Positions 38,197-47,371 of a stretch of DNA of 64,000 bases are shown here, one piece after another. Every line of letters begins with the position of its first letter. Within the stretch, counting starts at the first letter, position 1. The stretch comes from Winogradskyella aurantia. GTDB taxonomy: Bacteria > Bacteroidota > Bacteroidia > Flavobacteriales > Flavobacteriaceae. The notes under the pieces are model-generated. The model was not told where the DNA came from. It ran no database searches and worked only from the letters and a program-made list of their open reading frames with translations. The translations under genes were made by a program, and so were the position numbers. The DNA lies in NCBI RefSeq assembly GCF_002266855.1, contig NZ_NGJN01000002.1, positions 470,116 through 534,115 of the forward strand. Direction: 5' to 3'.

Positions 38197-38242
38197 TTAG
38201 TTTTTTATTTATGCCAGATAACGGTACGGTGTTGTACTTTAG

Positions 38243-38971
38243 TTATTTATTTATTATTTCCGTTTCAAATATTTTCAAAACAGATAACATTTTTTCTTTA
38301 AGCCTAAAAAGGTTTCCAGCGTAGAAATATTTCTGTTCAGTGAAGTTTGAAAGATCCAAAAATATTTTATCATCTTTTGATTTTTTTAAATCTGAATAAG
38401 TCCAATACTTTTTTTGGTATGGATACATCAATATCATTTTACTTTCAATTTCTTTAATAGCCTCATACGAACTCGCGACTCTCAAGTTTTCTTCGTCGTA
38501 GATCTCTTGGATAAGTTGAAAGGCATTGCGGTTTTTAATAAAGCCTGACTTTCCATCCGAAATTAACGAATTATAAGTACCTCTTCTGGGTCTGTAAGAT
38601 TTACCTCTTGAAAAAAGATATTTGACTTTTGATGTGTCTACCGCATTAAAGAAACTCTCATGTTTTTCTGGTTCATGAAACACCTCTACAAAAACATTAT
38701 CAATATTGGATATTAGGCTAATAGAAATAATTTGTTCTTTGAGGATTTCGTCGATTTGTTCGAGATCTTTTATCATATCGTTATTTATTCCAGTGAGATA
38801 TTCTTGCGATATTTTATCTTCCTTTCTGTTCTCATTCCAATTATTAATGCTCAATGCAATCAATATTCCAATAACCACCAGCACAATTTCACCGACAGCA
38901 TATTTTAGGTATTTACCTGTTTTATTTTTTCCCATTAGGTCGTATCTAATTTTTCGAAAGAACTTAATCAT
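38243..38971 (-). CDS. DUF6090 family membrane-anchored protein
   Basis: This 242-residue member has the anchor MIKFFRKIRYDLMGKNKTGK and helix at about 28-45. The downstream region has RGKSYRPRRGTYNSLISDGK, the paralog-wide loop equivalent with a basic stretch added. It is upstream of and close to the BD-FAE-like esterase, as the DUF6090 at 14209 is to the serine hydrolase. Confidence 0.86.
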   Translation of the reverse strand: MIKFFRKIRYDLMGKNKTGKYLKYAVGEIVLVVIGILIALSINNWNENRKEDKISQEYLTGINNDMIKDLEQIDEILKEQIISISLISNIDNVFVEVFHEPEKHESFFNAVDTSKVKYLFSRGKSYRPRRGTYNSLISDGKSGFIKNRNAFQLIQEIYDEENLRVASSYEAIKEIESKMILMYPYQKKYWTYSDLKKSKDDKIFLDLSNFTEQKYFYAGNLFRLKEKMLSVLKIFETEIINK

Positions 38972-38997
38972 TGGTTAGAAGTTTCTGGTAATGAAGC

Positions 38998-39046
38998 ACT
39001 ACGTTCAGTATATGGCGCGTTTTAATGTGCTATATTCATTGTTGGC
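38998..39046. repeat. minimal palindromic spacer
   Basis: Only about 50 bp: CACTACGTTCAGTATATGG, then GCGCGTTTTA, then ATGTGCTATATTCATTGTTGGC. The arms pair imperfectly (AGTATATGG against CTATATT). Looks like a spacer with the interior deleted but both ends kept. Confidence 0.55.
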
Positions 39047-39056
39047 ATTTCGTTAA

Positions 39057-39653
39057 TTATTTTTTAATGTTTTCTAATTTGATTTTGAAGCCATAATACG
39101 CATTAATTAGAAAAAGTAAAATTGTGAGAGGCCCTATTATTAATGCTTGTTTCCAGCTGATAAAACCCATGAATGATATGGAAAACGCAATTAGTGCAAT
39201 ACTTGCAAAGCCAACAGCAGAAAATCGAATCCATTTATTTAATAACGAGTCATAGAGATATAGATGTAACAGACCTCCAAGGAAAACTATATTTCCAAAT
39301 ACAAAAACGACGATAGCCATTTGATCAGCCATTTCTGCAATTTCAAAAGGCGTATTTTGATAACCGCCAAGCATAATTGGATATAAACTGAGTAAAATTA
39401 ATTGGCCAACAGAAACTAACGTCCAACTAATCTTTTTAAAGTTAATAGCGAAATAAATTGCTCCAATTGCAATCATAGTCATAAAAACAAACTCAGCTTT
39501 CCAATGGCTTGCATAAATATCCCAATTCTCGTTTATATAATTATGTCTTTCAACGGGATCTAATGGCGCTTTACTCGAAAGATAAATATAAATTCCAATG
39601 GTAATGTTTACCAACAAATTTCCGAATATCCAAAGTGCTTTTGCTAATTTCAT
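39057..39653 (-). CDS. six-helix integral membrane protein of unknown function
   Basis: 198 residues with hydrophobic helices at about 8-26, 52-70, 76-96, 110-132, 142-163 and 168-188. The first extramembrane loop (KAPLDPVERHNYINENWDIYASHWKAEF) is polar and aromatic. No recognised family motif. Enclosed by a minimal and a family B spacer, so a single-gene unit. Confidence 0.7.
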   Translation of the reverse strand: MKLAKALWIFGNLLVNITIGIYIYLSSKAPLDPVERHNYINENWDIYASHWKAEFVFMTMIAIGAIYFAINFKKISWTLVSVGQLILLSLYPIMLGGYQNTPFEIAEMADQMAIVVFVFGNIVFLGGLLHLYLYDSLLNKWIRFSAVGFASIALIAFSISFMGFISWKQALIIGPLTILLFLINAYYGFKIKLENIKK

Positions 39654-39673
39654 ATCTTCTTATTCATAATGAA

Positions 39674-39822
39674 TACCAACGTGTTTGAGTATGATTTCGT
39701 TGCGCGTTGTAGCAACTAATTTAGCAAATACAAACCGAATAGACACGAACGAAGTGAACTGTGCTTTAGCAAATTTTCAGAAGTAGGGGAAACGGCGCCG
39801 TTTCTTATAGCCATTGTTGGTG
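39674..39822. repeat. family B palindromic spacer
   Basis: Left end ACCAACGTGTTTGAGTATG, core GTTGCGCGTTGTAGCAAC (hairpin) and CGAACGAAGTGAACTG, right end TTCTTATAGCCATTGTTGG. It carries a perfect insert palindrome AAACGGCGCCGTTT. Confidence 0.7.
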
Positions 39823-39895
39823 GTTCGTGCTTTTATTACCTATATTATTTTACTTTTTTGTGTACTGCTGAAATTTTGAAGTTATTCGAGTGATA

Positions 39896-40984
39896 TTAAA
39901 GACCAATGAATTTAAATGGTTTAGTATTTACAAAATCACCAGAAGTTTCTCCACAATATGTTTTGTTGTTTGACAATTCTAATTTTCTAACACTTGCCTC
40001 TTTATTGAAATCTATTTTTTTTAAATCAACCCAAAATGCGTTCGGGGTAAGTGCTGTTTCAAAATAATAAACTAAATTCTTTTGGTCGGCTACGGCTCTC
40101 CATCTGGTTGTCGATAGATTAGGATATCCTTCAATTTCAAATCCGTAGGGAACTGACACATTTCGTATCACACTAAAAACACTCGCTACCGCTACACGAG
40201 TATTGTCGGTTTGTGGTATTGCGTTGATAAAAAAATTAGCTCTTACAAAACGGTCTGAAGCAGTTACAGAACCTGGAAGAAAGGTTTTTCCCGGAATATT
40301 TTCCCAGTACTTGGCGATGGCCAATTGTTGCTCGTAAGGCGGGTCATTGGTCATTACCGTATAAGAAGAATCGTGATGAATAACCAATTTTCCTTTAATG
40401 TATTCGAGAATGGCATTATCTCCTTTTGCATCGGAAATAGATAAATGAACAGTTGTAAATTTGTTAGTACCAGGTATAAAATCAGACACTACTGCAAATG
40501 TTTCTTTTTCTAAAGCGGAAACAGCTTCTGCAACAGTAGCGAAGTTGTCCAAAACATATTGTGCCCAAAGAGAAATTGCCATTCCTTTTTTACTGCCTTC
40601 TTTTTCGAAAGTTGGATACTCGGATTCAACCAACCAAAGCATATTTGCCACCAAACCCTTTTCATTCATCCCGTCTGTAGTAGATATATCCCAAGAACTA
40701 ACTGCTAAACTTCCATATTTGGAAATCCATTCAATTGAATTTTTGCCGACTTCTCCATTTCGTTTTATTCCCCTTGGAAAAATCCATTGGTTTGCTGGAA
40801 TCTCCAACGAAAAATCCATTGTTCTTCCAGTAAGTACAGTATTGTTTGGTCCTTTGTACACCACTCTTGTACAGGCTCTTGATTCAGGGATATAACCAAT
40901 AGTCATAATCAGTATTGACAAAGTAAGACTAATTGCTTTTCTTATAAAATTGTCTTTTTTAATTTTTGGTTTTTTACTTTTCAT
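39896..40984 (-). CDS. linear amide C-N hydrolase (choloylglycine hydrolase family), secreted
   Basis: About 362 residues from the ATG at 40984; in-frame ATGs at 41020 and 41068 would add up to 28 residues that extend into spacer DNA. A basic N-terminus and hydrophobic helix end in ESRA, and the next residue is the catalytic Cys (CTRVVYKGP) that becomes the N-terminal nucleophile. Family motifs follow: TGRTMDF, SSWDISTTDGMNEKGL and MTNDPPYEQQL. Such enzymes hydrolyse bile-salt amides, penicillin V or acyl-homoserine lactones; marine substrates are more likely N-acyl amino acids. Confidence 0.9.
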   Translation of the reverse strand: MKSKKPKIKKDNFIRKAISLTLSILIMTIGYIPESRACTRVVYKGPNNTVLTGRTMDFSLEIPANQWIFPRGIKRNGEVGKNSIEWISKYGSLAVSSWDISTTDGMNEKGLVANMLWLVESEYPTFEKEGSKKGMAISLWAQYVLDNFATVAEAVSALEKETFAVVSDFIPGTNKFTTVHLSISDAKGDNAILEYIKGKLVIHHDSSYTVMTNDPPYEQQLAIAKYWENIPGKTFLPGSVTASDRFVRANFFINAIPQTDNTRVAVASVFSVIRNVSVPYGFEIEGYPNLSTTRWRAVADQKNLVYYFETALTPNAFWVDLKKIDFNKEASVRKLELSNNKTYCGETSGDFVNTKPFKFIGL

Positions 40985-41027
40985 ATTTCTCTTGTTTTTT
41001 TGGTTTACGTATTCTTTAGGCATGACC

Positions 41028-41159
41028 ACCAACGAGAATGTGTATGATGTGTTGCGTTGTGCTAGCAACTAAGTTAGTAAAAAGTCACGAACCTGAGGAA
41101 AATCCGTAGGATTTTCCAAGTAGGCTAGAAGCAGCAATGCATGATACACGTTGTTAGCT
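41028..41159. repeat. family B palindromic spacer
   Basis: ACCAACGAGAATGTGTATGA at the left and CATGATACACGTTGTTAGC at the right form the outer arms. The variable inner hairpin is GGAAAATCCGTAGGATTTTCC, a near-perfect palindrome. GTTGTGCTAGCAAC is the core hairpin. Confidence 0.72.
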
Positions 41160-41178
41160 TTAGTTTTTTATTTGTCAT

Positions 41179-41884
41179 TTATAAGAAAGGTGTTACAAAT
41201 ATGGAAATCAAGAAGTTCATATATGCTTCTCCAAAGATTGACAACCAGAAATAGTCAGCAAAGAAAAAAATGCCAAATACCGCAATTACAGATAACAGAT
41301 CAATAAGAACAACTTTTTTGTAACGAACTAAATCAAAAACAAATAGTGTAATAGCAGGCAATACTTGAAGCCCCTTATTGAATAGTTGACTAGTCTGCAT
41401 ATTTAAATCAAACGACATTCGAAAAATAGCTGCACTCATCAGCATAACCATGCCACCTAACATTAATCGTTTATGAAGAAACGCTTTTTTTTCTATAGAT
41501 AAATGCGAAAGAAAATAATATATAACCTGAAAATAATCTAAAAACATTGTGTCCGGCACCATCAATTGTTGTAGTACCTGCATACACTTTATAAATTGAA
41601 GGGAAAATTCCAGTTGGAATCATTAGAATAAAAATAAAAAGCCCGAAAATTCCGAGCGATTGATGGATTCGAAAATTTTTGTATCGAATTAGAAAAACCT
41701 GAACAACATATAAGAGTGTCCAAATTGTGAAAACAATTCCGTGAATTACAAGGTGATTAGGTAATGGGTCAGGGTTTTCAAAATATTTTGAAAGGTAAAA
41801 TGAAGGAGCAAAACCCCAAAATACAGTTAGCAAATACCATATTCCACTTGCTGTAAAAAATTTGTGTTCTGCTTTTGATTTCAT
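41179..41884 (-). pseudogene. multi-pass membrane protein interrupted by a frameshift
   Basis: Two overlapping frames together make one membrane protein. The first (from ATG 41884) reads MKSKAEHKFFTASGIWYLL through GAGHNVFRLFSGYILFSFAFIYRKK. The second continues KAFLHKRLMLGGMVMLMSAA to the stop at 41179. The switch is at an eight-base A run on the coding strand (about 41495-41502). Restoring one base gives about 230 residues with seven helices. Either a true mutation, a phase-variable tract, or a sequence error. No family recognised. Confidence 0.72.
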
Positions 41885-41894
41885 TTAAATTAAA

Positions 41895-42015
41895 GCTAAC
41901 GGTTAGTATAAGAATAGTAGCGGATTTTACGCATTAACTTATCAATTAAACACAGATTTTATTCGTAATTACCTACTTTTATGTTAGCGTTTAACGCGCT
42001 TTTATACAATGTTAC
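41895..42015. repeat. family C palindromic spacer
   Basis: Left arm GCTAACGGTTAGTATAAG then AATAGTAGCGG; right arm CGCGCTTTTATACAATGTTACC. The left arm is nearly the same as that at 52911. Confidence 0.68.
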
Positions 42016-42024
42016 CAATCGTAT

Positions 42025-43197
42025 TTATTCGTCATTGTCTAAGCTTTCTATCTTTAATCTGGCGTGTTCGTTATGAGGATAGAGCTCAAGTGATTTTTTA
42101 TAATTTTCGATTGCTTTTTCATTATCGCCCATTGCTTCATAAGCCTCTCCCAAGCTATCATAAGCATTAAACGAATCAGGAAAATTTTTTGTATTCAAGA
42201 TGAAAAATGCTAAAGCCTTGGACTTGTCCATTTCATCTCGACTTTGAAGCATTCTATAACCTATTCGATTCACTAGATGCTCCGGTGGCCTAAAATCCCA
42301 TGAAAGCCGGTGAGAAAGTGACTGAAAATGTTGAATTAGTTCCTCTATGCTTTCCACATTGCGATAGGAAATTCCGTAGCCTTCAAAAATGGTTGAAATG
42401 CCATTATAAAAAGCTATAGGTGGAACAGACCCATGGTTTTCATTTTCAAAGTACTCCAATTTTGCAGGAAATCCACCTTCACATTTACTGTTCAATGCCT
42501 CGTATAACCTTATATGACGATCACGATTTCTGAAATTTATTTTGCCCCAATTTGCAGTTGCTATGTAAATGAATCTTTCAAATGATCGACTAGTCACGGC
42601 ATCTAATTTTTTGTCCATTGTTTTTTCGTCCCATGTGCCAAAGCTTGGGTCAACGGCAATGAATGCATTGAAAGGAGTCTCTTCTTTCATATAGGCATGA
42701 GTAGCCAGTAAACCACCTAAAGAATGTCCAAAAAGGATTCGATAAGGGCCTGTTCTATACTTTTGATCCATTTCGGGAATAAGTTCATCTTTCAAAAAAC
42801 TTAGAAAGCTTTCTCCACCACCTGAATTATTCTCTCTTACGGTAACAATTTTGTCCGGTGTATAGTCTCTTCTTCTATCAACATTTTGAATACCAACTAC
42901 AATCATCTCTGGAATTTTCCAACTTCGGTATATATCGGAACTCATATAGTTGACCATACCTGATATTGGTTTAAAGTGTATATTCCCATCAAGTAGGATG
43001 AGCAACGGGTATTTCTTATAGGATGATCCTTCTTTGCTGTAAGATTCAGGTAGGCTAACCCAATATTCTCTATCTTCATTCAAAATATTGGAGTGGAGTA
43101 TATGTTTAGTGCCGATTACAATTTGGCCTTCATCTTGTGATTTTACCTGATTAACCCCAATTAGTAAGAATAGTACTATAATAATTTTTTTAATCAT
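42025..43197 (-). CDS. esterase D-like alpha/beta hydrolase with C-terminal TPR repeats, secreted
   Basis: This 390-residue protein has a signal peptide ending QVKSQ. The esterase D domain contains REYWVSLPESYSKEG, PLLILLDGNIHF, the nucleophile elbow GHS159LGG and VDPSFGTWDE. The His is in FENENHGSVPP. Residues about 300-385 are TPRs (FNAYDSLGEAYEAMGDNEKA, IENYKKSLELYPHNEHARL). This layout is common in Bacteroidota siderophore- or peptide-esterase relatives. The TPR tail resembles that of the fused DUF6090 at 35836. Confidence 0.9.
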   Translation of the reverse strand: MIKKIIIVLFLLIGVNQVKSQDEGQIVIGTKHILHSNILNEDREYWVSLPESYSKEGSSYKKYPLLILLDGNIHFKPISGMVNYMSSDIYRSWKIPEMIVVGIQNVDRRRDYTPDKIVTVRENNSGGGESFLSFLKDELIPEMDQKYRTGPYRILFGHSLGGLLATHAYMKEETPFNAFIAVDPSFGTWDEKTMDKKLDAVTSRSFERFIYIATANWGKINFRNRDRHIRLYEALNSKCEGGFPAKLEYFENENHGSVPPIAFYNGISTIFEGYGISYRNVESIEELIQHFQSLSHRLSWDFRPPEHLVNRIGYRMLQSRDEMDKSKALAFFILNTKNFPDSFNAYDSLGEAYEAMGDNEKAIENYKKSLELYPHNEHARLKIESLDNDE

Positions 43198-43406
43198 TCT
43201 GTTGGTTCTATATGATTGGTAATGAATGGGCTATGATTTCTTTGGAGGTAGAAAATTATTAGATTTTCAACTGCAGCAAATCAGTCGTTTTAAAGTTACA
43301 ATTATTTATTGATGTTCATTCCTAGCAATGGATTATAGCCGTTGTTCTACGCTGTTTTATTTTAATATCCTTGTCTTTTTACCTTTACATTTTAAGCTCA
43401 TTAATT

Positions 43407-44690
43407 CTATTTTCTTATTCTGAGATTTTCTGAACCATTAGTTGGATTGATTAGCCTAAAAGGCCTTTCATGAAGCGGTAATTCTCTTTTGTTCTTTTTT
43501 AGGATGAATTGTGCGGTATCATTTCCCATCTTACCATTCCAAACAAGAGAATCTCCTGAAATATTATTAACCCCTTTAAACACCACCAAACTGTCTCTAA
43601 TAAATGTTACTGTTAATTGGTTTAAGCTGTCAATTTCAAAATGGGCTAATTGCCGTATAGTGGTGCCAAGTGATACATGACCGTCACTAGACTTGCCGTC
43701 TAGGCTTTTGTTTACCACAATTTGGTTCCATCGTTCAGTGTCAAAGTAATTGGTGTTTTCTGTACCATTGACTTTAAAAGAATAGACATCATAAGCACCT
43801 TCAATAGCAATGGGTGAGTAGCTGTTCAAACGATTGTACAAATCGTAATTACGTTGCACTATAAAAATAAGAGCAAAGACAATAAAGCCATACTTTAAGA
43901 GTAATCGTGCCTTCTTTTTCCAAGGTGTTTTGATAGTTAATTCAGACACTTCAATTGTAGAAGATTTGCCGAGAAGAAGAAAGTCGATGAGTTTAGGGAT
44001 ATATTTTACTAGCAGAAACAATCCCATGATCATTAATAGTGTAGAAAAAGTTTTTACCCCAACACCATAAAAGTAATTATACATCAAAATTTGACTCATT
44101 ACCCCAACAAACAGGAGTAAACCAAGCACTAAAGTTCTTCGGAACATGATCAATATTCCTGCTATAAACTCAAGAAGACCACCGATAAATTGATATGTCG
44201 CCGAGTAACCCACAAATGTCCATACCAGATCCATAGGATAGAAATCTCCTAACGGGGTGTAGAAGTAACTCAGCTTAGGATAAACCATTTGATTTAAAAA
44301 AAGTTTATTAACTCCATATAGAAACATAACTGGGCCTAAAAAATACCTGATTCCGATTTTTGTCCATAGCAGTAACTGCGAATAGTTTTTTCTTTTATCG
44401 ACAACTAGGAAAATTAAGGCTACTATAATGGCTATTATGATATATGCTAAGTGCTGAATCCAATCATCTAAGGTATCTCCGCCTCTTGATACTTGGTGAG
44501 TCCATTTTGGAATGTCATGAAGCCGAAGGATATAATTTTGAACAAAAAATGACGGATAATAGTAACCATCAGTACTTCTTATAAAAAAATTTATAAAAGA
44601 AGGGATGATTTCCAAGGCAAAAAAAGCCGAAAAGAAAAGTATTGTAAACTTTTTTAATCGATTCCATTCTTTGACTGCATTGGTAGTCAT
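43407..44690 (-). CDS. DoxX-like multi-pass membrane protein with C-terminal soluble domain
   Basis: This 427-residue protein has about seven hydrophobic helices in residues 15-290. The stretch FLGPVMFLYGVNKLFLNQMVYP with later YQFIGGLLEFIAGILIMFRRT is reminiscent of DoxX helices. Residues 310-427 form a soluble beta-rich domain (GTENTNYFDTERWNQIVVN, GMLI-free, ending HERPFRLINPTNGSENLRI). Function unknown; the DoxX likeness is by pattern only. The next structured repeat begins 46 bp upstream of its start. Confidence 0.65.
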   Translation of the reverse strand: MTTNAVKEWNRLKKFTILFFSAFFALEIIPSFINFFIRSTDGYYYPSFFVQNYILRLHDIPKWTHQVSRGGDTLDDWIQHLAYIIIAIIVALIFLVVDKRKNYSQLLLWTKIGIRYFLGPVMFLYGVNKLFLNQMVYPKLSYFYTPLGDFYPMDLVWTFVGYSATYQFIGGLLEFIAGILIMFRRTLVLGLLLFVGVMSQILMYNYFYGVGVKTFSTLLMIMGLFLLVKYIPKLIDFLLLGKSSTIEVSELTIKTPWKKKARLLLKYGFIVFALIFIVQRNYDLYNRLNSYSPIAIEGAYDVYSFKVNGTENTNYFDTERWNQIVVNKSLDGKSSDGHVSLGTTIRQLAHFEIDSLNQLTVTFIRDSLVVFKGVNNISGDSLVWNGKMGNDTAQFILKKNKRELPLHERPFRLINPTNGSENLRIRK

Positions 44691-44735
44691 AATTTGAGAA
44701 TTTTAAGTTTTAAGATCTATTTAAAAATGGCACAC

Positions 44736-45362
44736 AACACAAGGGTTAAACCTCTCCTTACGTCGAGACAGGCTTTGTTCTGGTACGAGAATGAAAAGAT
44801 AATAAATTCTAAAACAATAATTAGAGAAGAGGACTTCCTTATACTCTCTAATTATTGGTCGTCAAATAGCCTCGCGAGGCGAGGTGTATATTGTAGAATT
44901 TATTAGATTGGGAATTCGAGGGCCAGGGCCACATGCGCAGCATTGGCTATGCCGAATCTTGATTTAGCTAGCAAATCTTCGATTTCATGAATATATATTT
45001 ATTAAAACAGAAGTTCCATGAACTAAATTACTTTTAACCGACGATGTCGCACGTTTTATTCGCCATGATTTTATTTTTTGAGCTCATGAATCTCGCGGGC
45101 TCGATTTGGCTCGAAGCCCGCTAAAGGCGATAGTCTATTGATTTGCTGTTAGTGTAATTTGGTTTACTCACGTCAGTTAAATTAAGGAACAATGAGTTCG
45201 TGAATACAAGGTATTTAACCCTTGTGATGATAACACATTTACTTTAAGATGCTTTGTCTGCGAAGCAGCGCAGATTAAAGTTCGCCTTTGGCGACCCGAG
45301 CGGAGCGAATAGATGAATACCTATTTAATGCAATAAAAGTGACATGAATAATGTGTTATCAT
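44736..45362. repeat. large multi-stem structured repeat, long copy
   Basis: Two adjoining palindromes. The first runs from AACACAAGGGTTAAAC (44736-44751) to TTTAACCCTTGTG (45214-45226). It holds nested stems: TAATAAATTCTA with TAGAATTTATTA, AATAATTAGAGA with TCTCTAATTATT, and GCCTCGCGAGGCGAGG. The second is GATGATAACACATT (45226-45239) with AATGTGTTATCAT (45350-45362), enclosing TCTGCGAAGCAGCGCAGA. Against the copy at 49143 it has four or five extra blocks, including GCGGGCTCGA paired with TCGAAGCCCGC. No gene is convincing inside. Confidence 0.8.
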
Positions 45363-45368
45363 AGGCTC

Positions 45369-45486
45369 GGCTATACATAGTGTGGGATTTCAAGGCACTT
45401 CACTGTCCGCCCACCGAAAAGCTTGTTTAATGTAATTAATTTCATATCAGCACTATAGCCCGCATTACGTATAGCCATTGTTATGC
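45369..45486. repeat. family C palindromic spacer joined to the structured repeat
   Basis: Arms GGCTATACATAGTGTGGG (45369-45386) and CCCGCATTACGTATAGCC (45459-45476) pair at 15 of 18 positions. The right end continues ATTGTTATGCG. It begins 7 bp after the long structured repeat ends. Confidence 0.72.
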
Positions 45487-45491
45487 GTTCG

Positions 45492-45686
45492 TTATTTATT
45501 TTTCTGTTCATCTTCTTTTCGTTTCTTACTCATACCAATTATAAAAAATAATCCACCAACTGCGACTAATACAGTTCCTAATGAACCAACAGTATCTTTT
45601 AGTGTTGTTGTAAAAGTAATACCAAGTGCTATAATAATTATTCCGATAAAAATAAATCTCCTATAATTTCCAGTGTCTTTACCCAT
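45492..45686 (-). CDS. small two-helix membrane protein
   Basis: 64 residues with two hydrophobic helices (about 10-28 and 36-52) and a charged tail (SKKRKEDEQKNK). It follows the 153-residue membrane protein by 23 bp and is likely the last gene of the XRE-led operon. No family recognised. Confidence 0.65.
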   Translation of the reverse strand: MGKDTGNYRRFIFIGIIIIALGITFTTTLKDTVGSLGTVLVAVGGLFFIIGMSKKRKEDEQKNK

Positions 45687-45709
45687 TTGAATTCTCTTTT
45701 TTATATTAA

Positions 45710-46171
45710 TTATTCCAATTCTTTGTCAATTCGTTTTTTGCCTAAAAATGATAGTAAAATCCAAAATCCCATTAGAAGTCCAATAATGGCTGCAATAATT
45801 TTAAGTTTGTCAAACACCTGTTCTAATGTTAATACCTGACTTTGAAAAATATTATACTTCGCAAATGTGAAGACACTTCCAAGAATGACAAATCCCAAAT
45901 AAATCAGTATCATATTCTTAACTTTTAATTTTCTGATTGGTAAAGCACCAAAATATAAAAGAGCACTTATTAAAAATATTGAGTTTATTGTCATGATGAT
46001 TGCAATATCTTCAAAATTTCCAATGTTTTGTCCAAGAGAAAATTGCCTGTATATTACAATACCCTGCATAGCAATTATTGTTAAAAAATACATTACTGCA
46101 ATCACTTTAAAAGCGATTTGCTTATTTCTTTCGTCCATATTAAGAAATGGCTTTTTATTTTTCCTCTTCAT
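45710..46171 (-). CDS. four-helix membrane protein in an XRE operon
   Basis: 153 residues. It starts MKRKNKKPFLNMDERNKQIA (the DER-x-x motif near the N-terminus is typical of small membrane partners of YgzD-type regulators) and has four hydrophobic segments. Its ATG lies within the last 17 bp of the regulator gene, so translation is coupled. Such regulator plus membrane-protein pairs are widespread and of uncertain role. Confidence 0.7.
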   Translation of the reverse strand: MKRKNKKPFLNMDERNKQIAFKVIAVMYFLTIIAMQGIVIYRQFSLGQNIGNFEDIAIIMTINSIFLISALLYFGALPIRKLKVKNMILIYLGFVILGSVFTFAKYNIFQSQVLTLEQVFDKLKIIAAIIGLLMGFWILLSFLGKKRIDKELE

Positions 46172-46358
46172 ACCAGAATAAATCGTTTAATGTCCTATCT
46201 AACGCTTTTGCAATATTTATGCATAAATTAAGAGAAGGATTATATTTGCCCTTCTCAATCAATCCTATTGTTTGTCGGGTAGCATCAACCAAATCAGCAA
46301 GGTCTTGTTGCGAAAGTCCTTTTTCTACTCGTGCTAATTTGATTTTTATATTTACCAT
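46155..46358 (-). CDS. XRE family helix-turn-helix regulator (YgzD-like)
   Basis: 67 residues from the ATG at 46358 (MVNIKIKLARVEKGLSQQDL). The sequence matches the compact XRE domain throughout: LADLVDATRQTIGLIEKGKYNPSL as the turn and recognition helix, ending AKALDRTLNDLFWYEEEK, the hallmark tail of the YgzD group. First gene of a three-gene operon. An in-frame start at 46406 is unlikely, as it adds a Tyr/Ile-rich stretch encoded by the repeated promoter DNA. Confidence 0.9.
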   Translation of the reverse strand: MVNIKIKLARVEKGLSQQDLADLVDATRQTIGLIEKGKYNPSLNLCINIAKALDRTLNDLFWYEEEK

Positions 46359-46362
46359 GTCA

Positions 46363-46420
46363 CAAATGTAATATAAATATTTCAAAATGTAATATATATA
46401 TTGCATTTATTTCAAATATA
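46363..46420 (-). promoter_or_regulatory. promoter and direct-repeat operator candidate of the XRE operon
   Basis: On the plus strand AAATGTAATATA occurs twice, at about 46364 and 46386, 22 bp apart (two helical turns). On the minus strand TATATTTG (46413-46420) is an exact -7 box about 55 bp before the ATG. TACATTTG (46363-46370) is a second one almost at the ATG, which would give a leaderless transcript. Autoregulation by the XRE protein is inferred. Confidence 0.5.
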
Positions 46421-46482
46421 TTTCAGAGTAACTTATTTTTTGTTTAGGATTTCATTTGATTAATTGGATTTTGTCTTAATGA

Positions 46483-46625
46483 CGCACAACAGTTTTGGCT
46501 ATGGTTTCGTTACGGAATGGTACGCGAGTATCATTCCGCCGACACGAGCATGTAGTGCGAACTGTGCGTAGCAAATTTTCGTAAGTAGGCGAGAAGCCAG
46601 CAATAAAATATAAACGTTGTTGTGC
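46483..46625. repeat. family B palindromic spacer
   Basis: Left CGCACAACAGTTTTGGCTA, right AAATATAAACGTTGTTGTGC. Inner hairpin GGAATGGTACGCGAGTATCATTCC and core CACGAGCATGTAGTGCGAAC. Confidence 0.68.
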
Positions 46626-46630
46626 TTTCG

Positions 46631-47371
46631 TTATTTTTTACGGTTTTCCAATTCGTTGTTAACCATTTTTAATGTCTTTTCAGTTTTTTCTTTGAATATC
46701 ATTAAATTTCGTTCGTATGCCAAATTCAAAAGTTCTAAATGGTAAAATGGTCCTAAAACTTTTGGGTCATTCAATAGATGCTTGTAATCATAAGCTATCA
46801 TCAATCCTCCAAAACCCTCTGAAATTTTAGTAATTTTAAAGTTATCGTATATATTTTCGGCTTGTATCAAACCTAATTGTTCAATTCTAGAAAGAATTCC
46901 ATTTATATCTGCCAATTCTGTTGTGTAGTGTTTCGTGATTCGTTTTCTTAATTCAGTGTTTTGAACAATATCAAAACCTCTTTCTTTTAATAACTCAAAT
47001 CCAGAGTTGTTAAAAGTTTTGTAACCCCTATGATAGTATACATCCATAAATAAGCTGTCCAGTTTTTTATCATAAGGCAACTTGTTTTCAATATGCAATA
47101 TTACCTCTCTACTATGAAGTATTTTATTTTCTAAACTTTTTAAGTTAATAGATAAAACAGATATATCCTGATTAAGCGCCACTTGTATTTCAGAAAGCGT
47201 TTCTAACTCAGCTAATCTTAATTTTCTGTTCTCATTCCAATTGTTTATTCCTAACGCAATCAAAATTCCAACAACTACAAGAACAATCTCTCCAATTGCA
47301 TATTTAAAATACTTTCCGGTTTTGTTTTCACTCATAAGCTTATATCTTATACGTCTGAAAAATTTAATCAT
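46631..47371 (-). CDS. DUF6090 family membrane-anchored protein
   Basis: This 246-residue member has the anchor MIKFFRRIRYKLMSENKTGK and helix VLVVVGILIALGINNW. The variable domain has a YHRGYKTFNNSGFELLKERG segment, equivalent to the loop seen in paralogs. It ends NNELENRKK. Between a family B spacer and the longest leader copy. Confidence 0.86.
   Translation of the reverse strand: MIKFFRRIRYKLMSENKTGKYFKYAIGEIVLVVVGILIALGINNWNENRKLRLAELETLSEIQVALNQDISVLSINLKSLENKILHSREVILHIENKLPYDKKLDSLFMDVYYHRGYKTFNNSGFELLKERGFDIVQNTELRKRITKHYTTELADINGILSRIEQLGLIQAENIYDNFKITKISEGFGGLMIAYDYKHLLNDPKVLGPFYHLELLNLAYERNLMIFKEKTEKTLKMVNNELENRKK

Noticed and set aside
44694..44906. Short forward open frame over the structured repeat
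   Set aside because: It follows palindromic DNA, lies inside a repeat also found at 49143 with changes, and encodes no recognisable protein.
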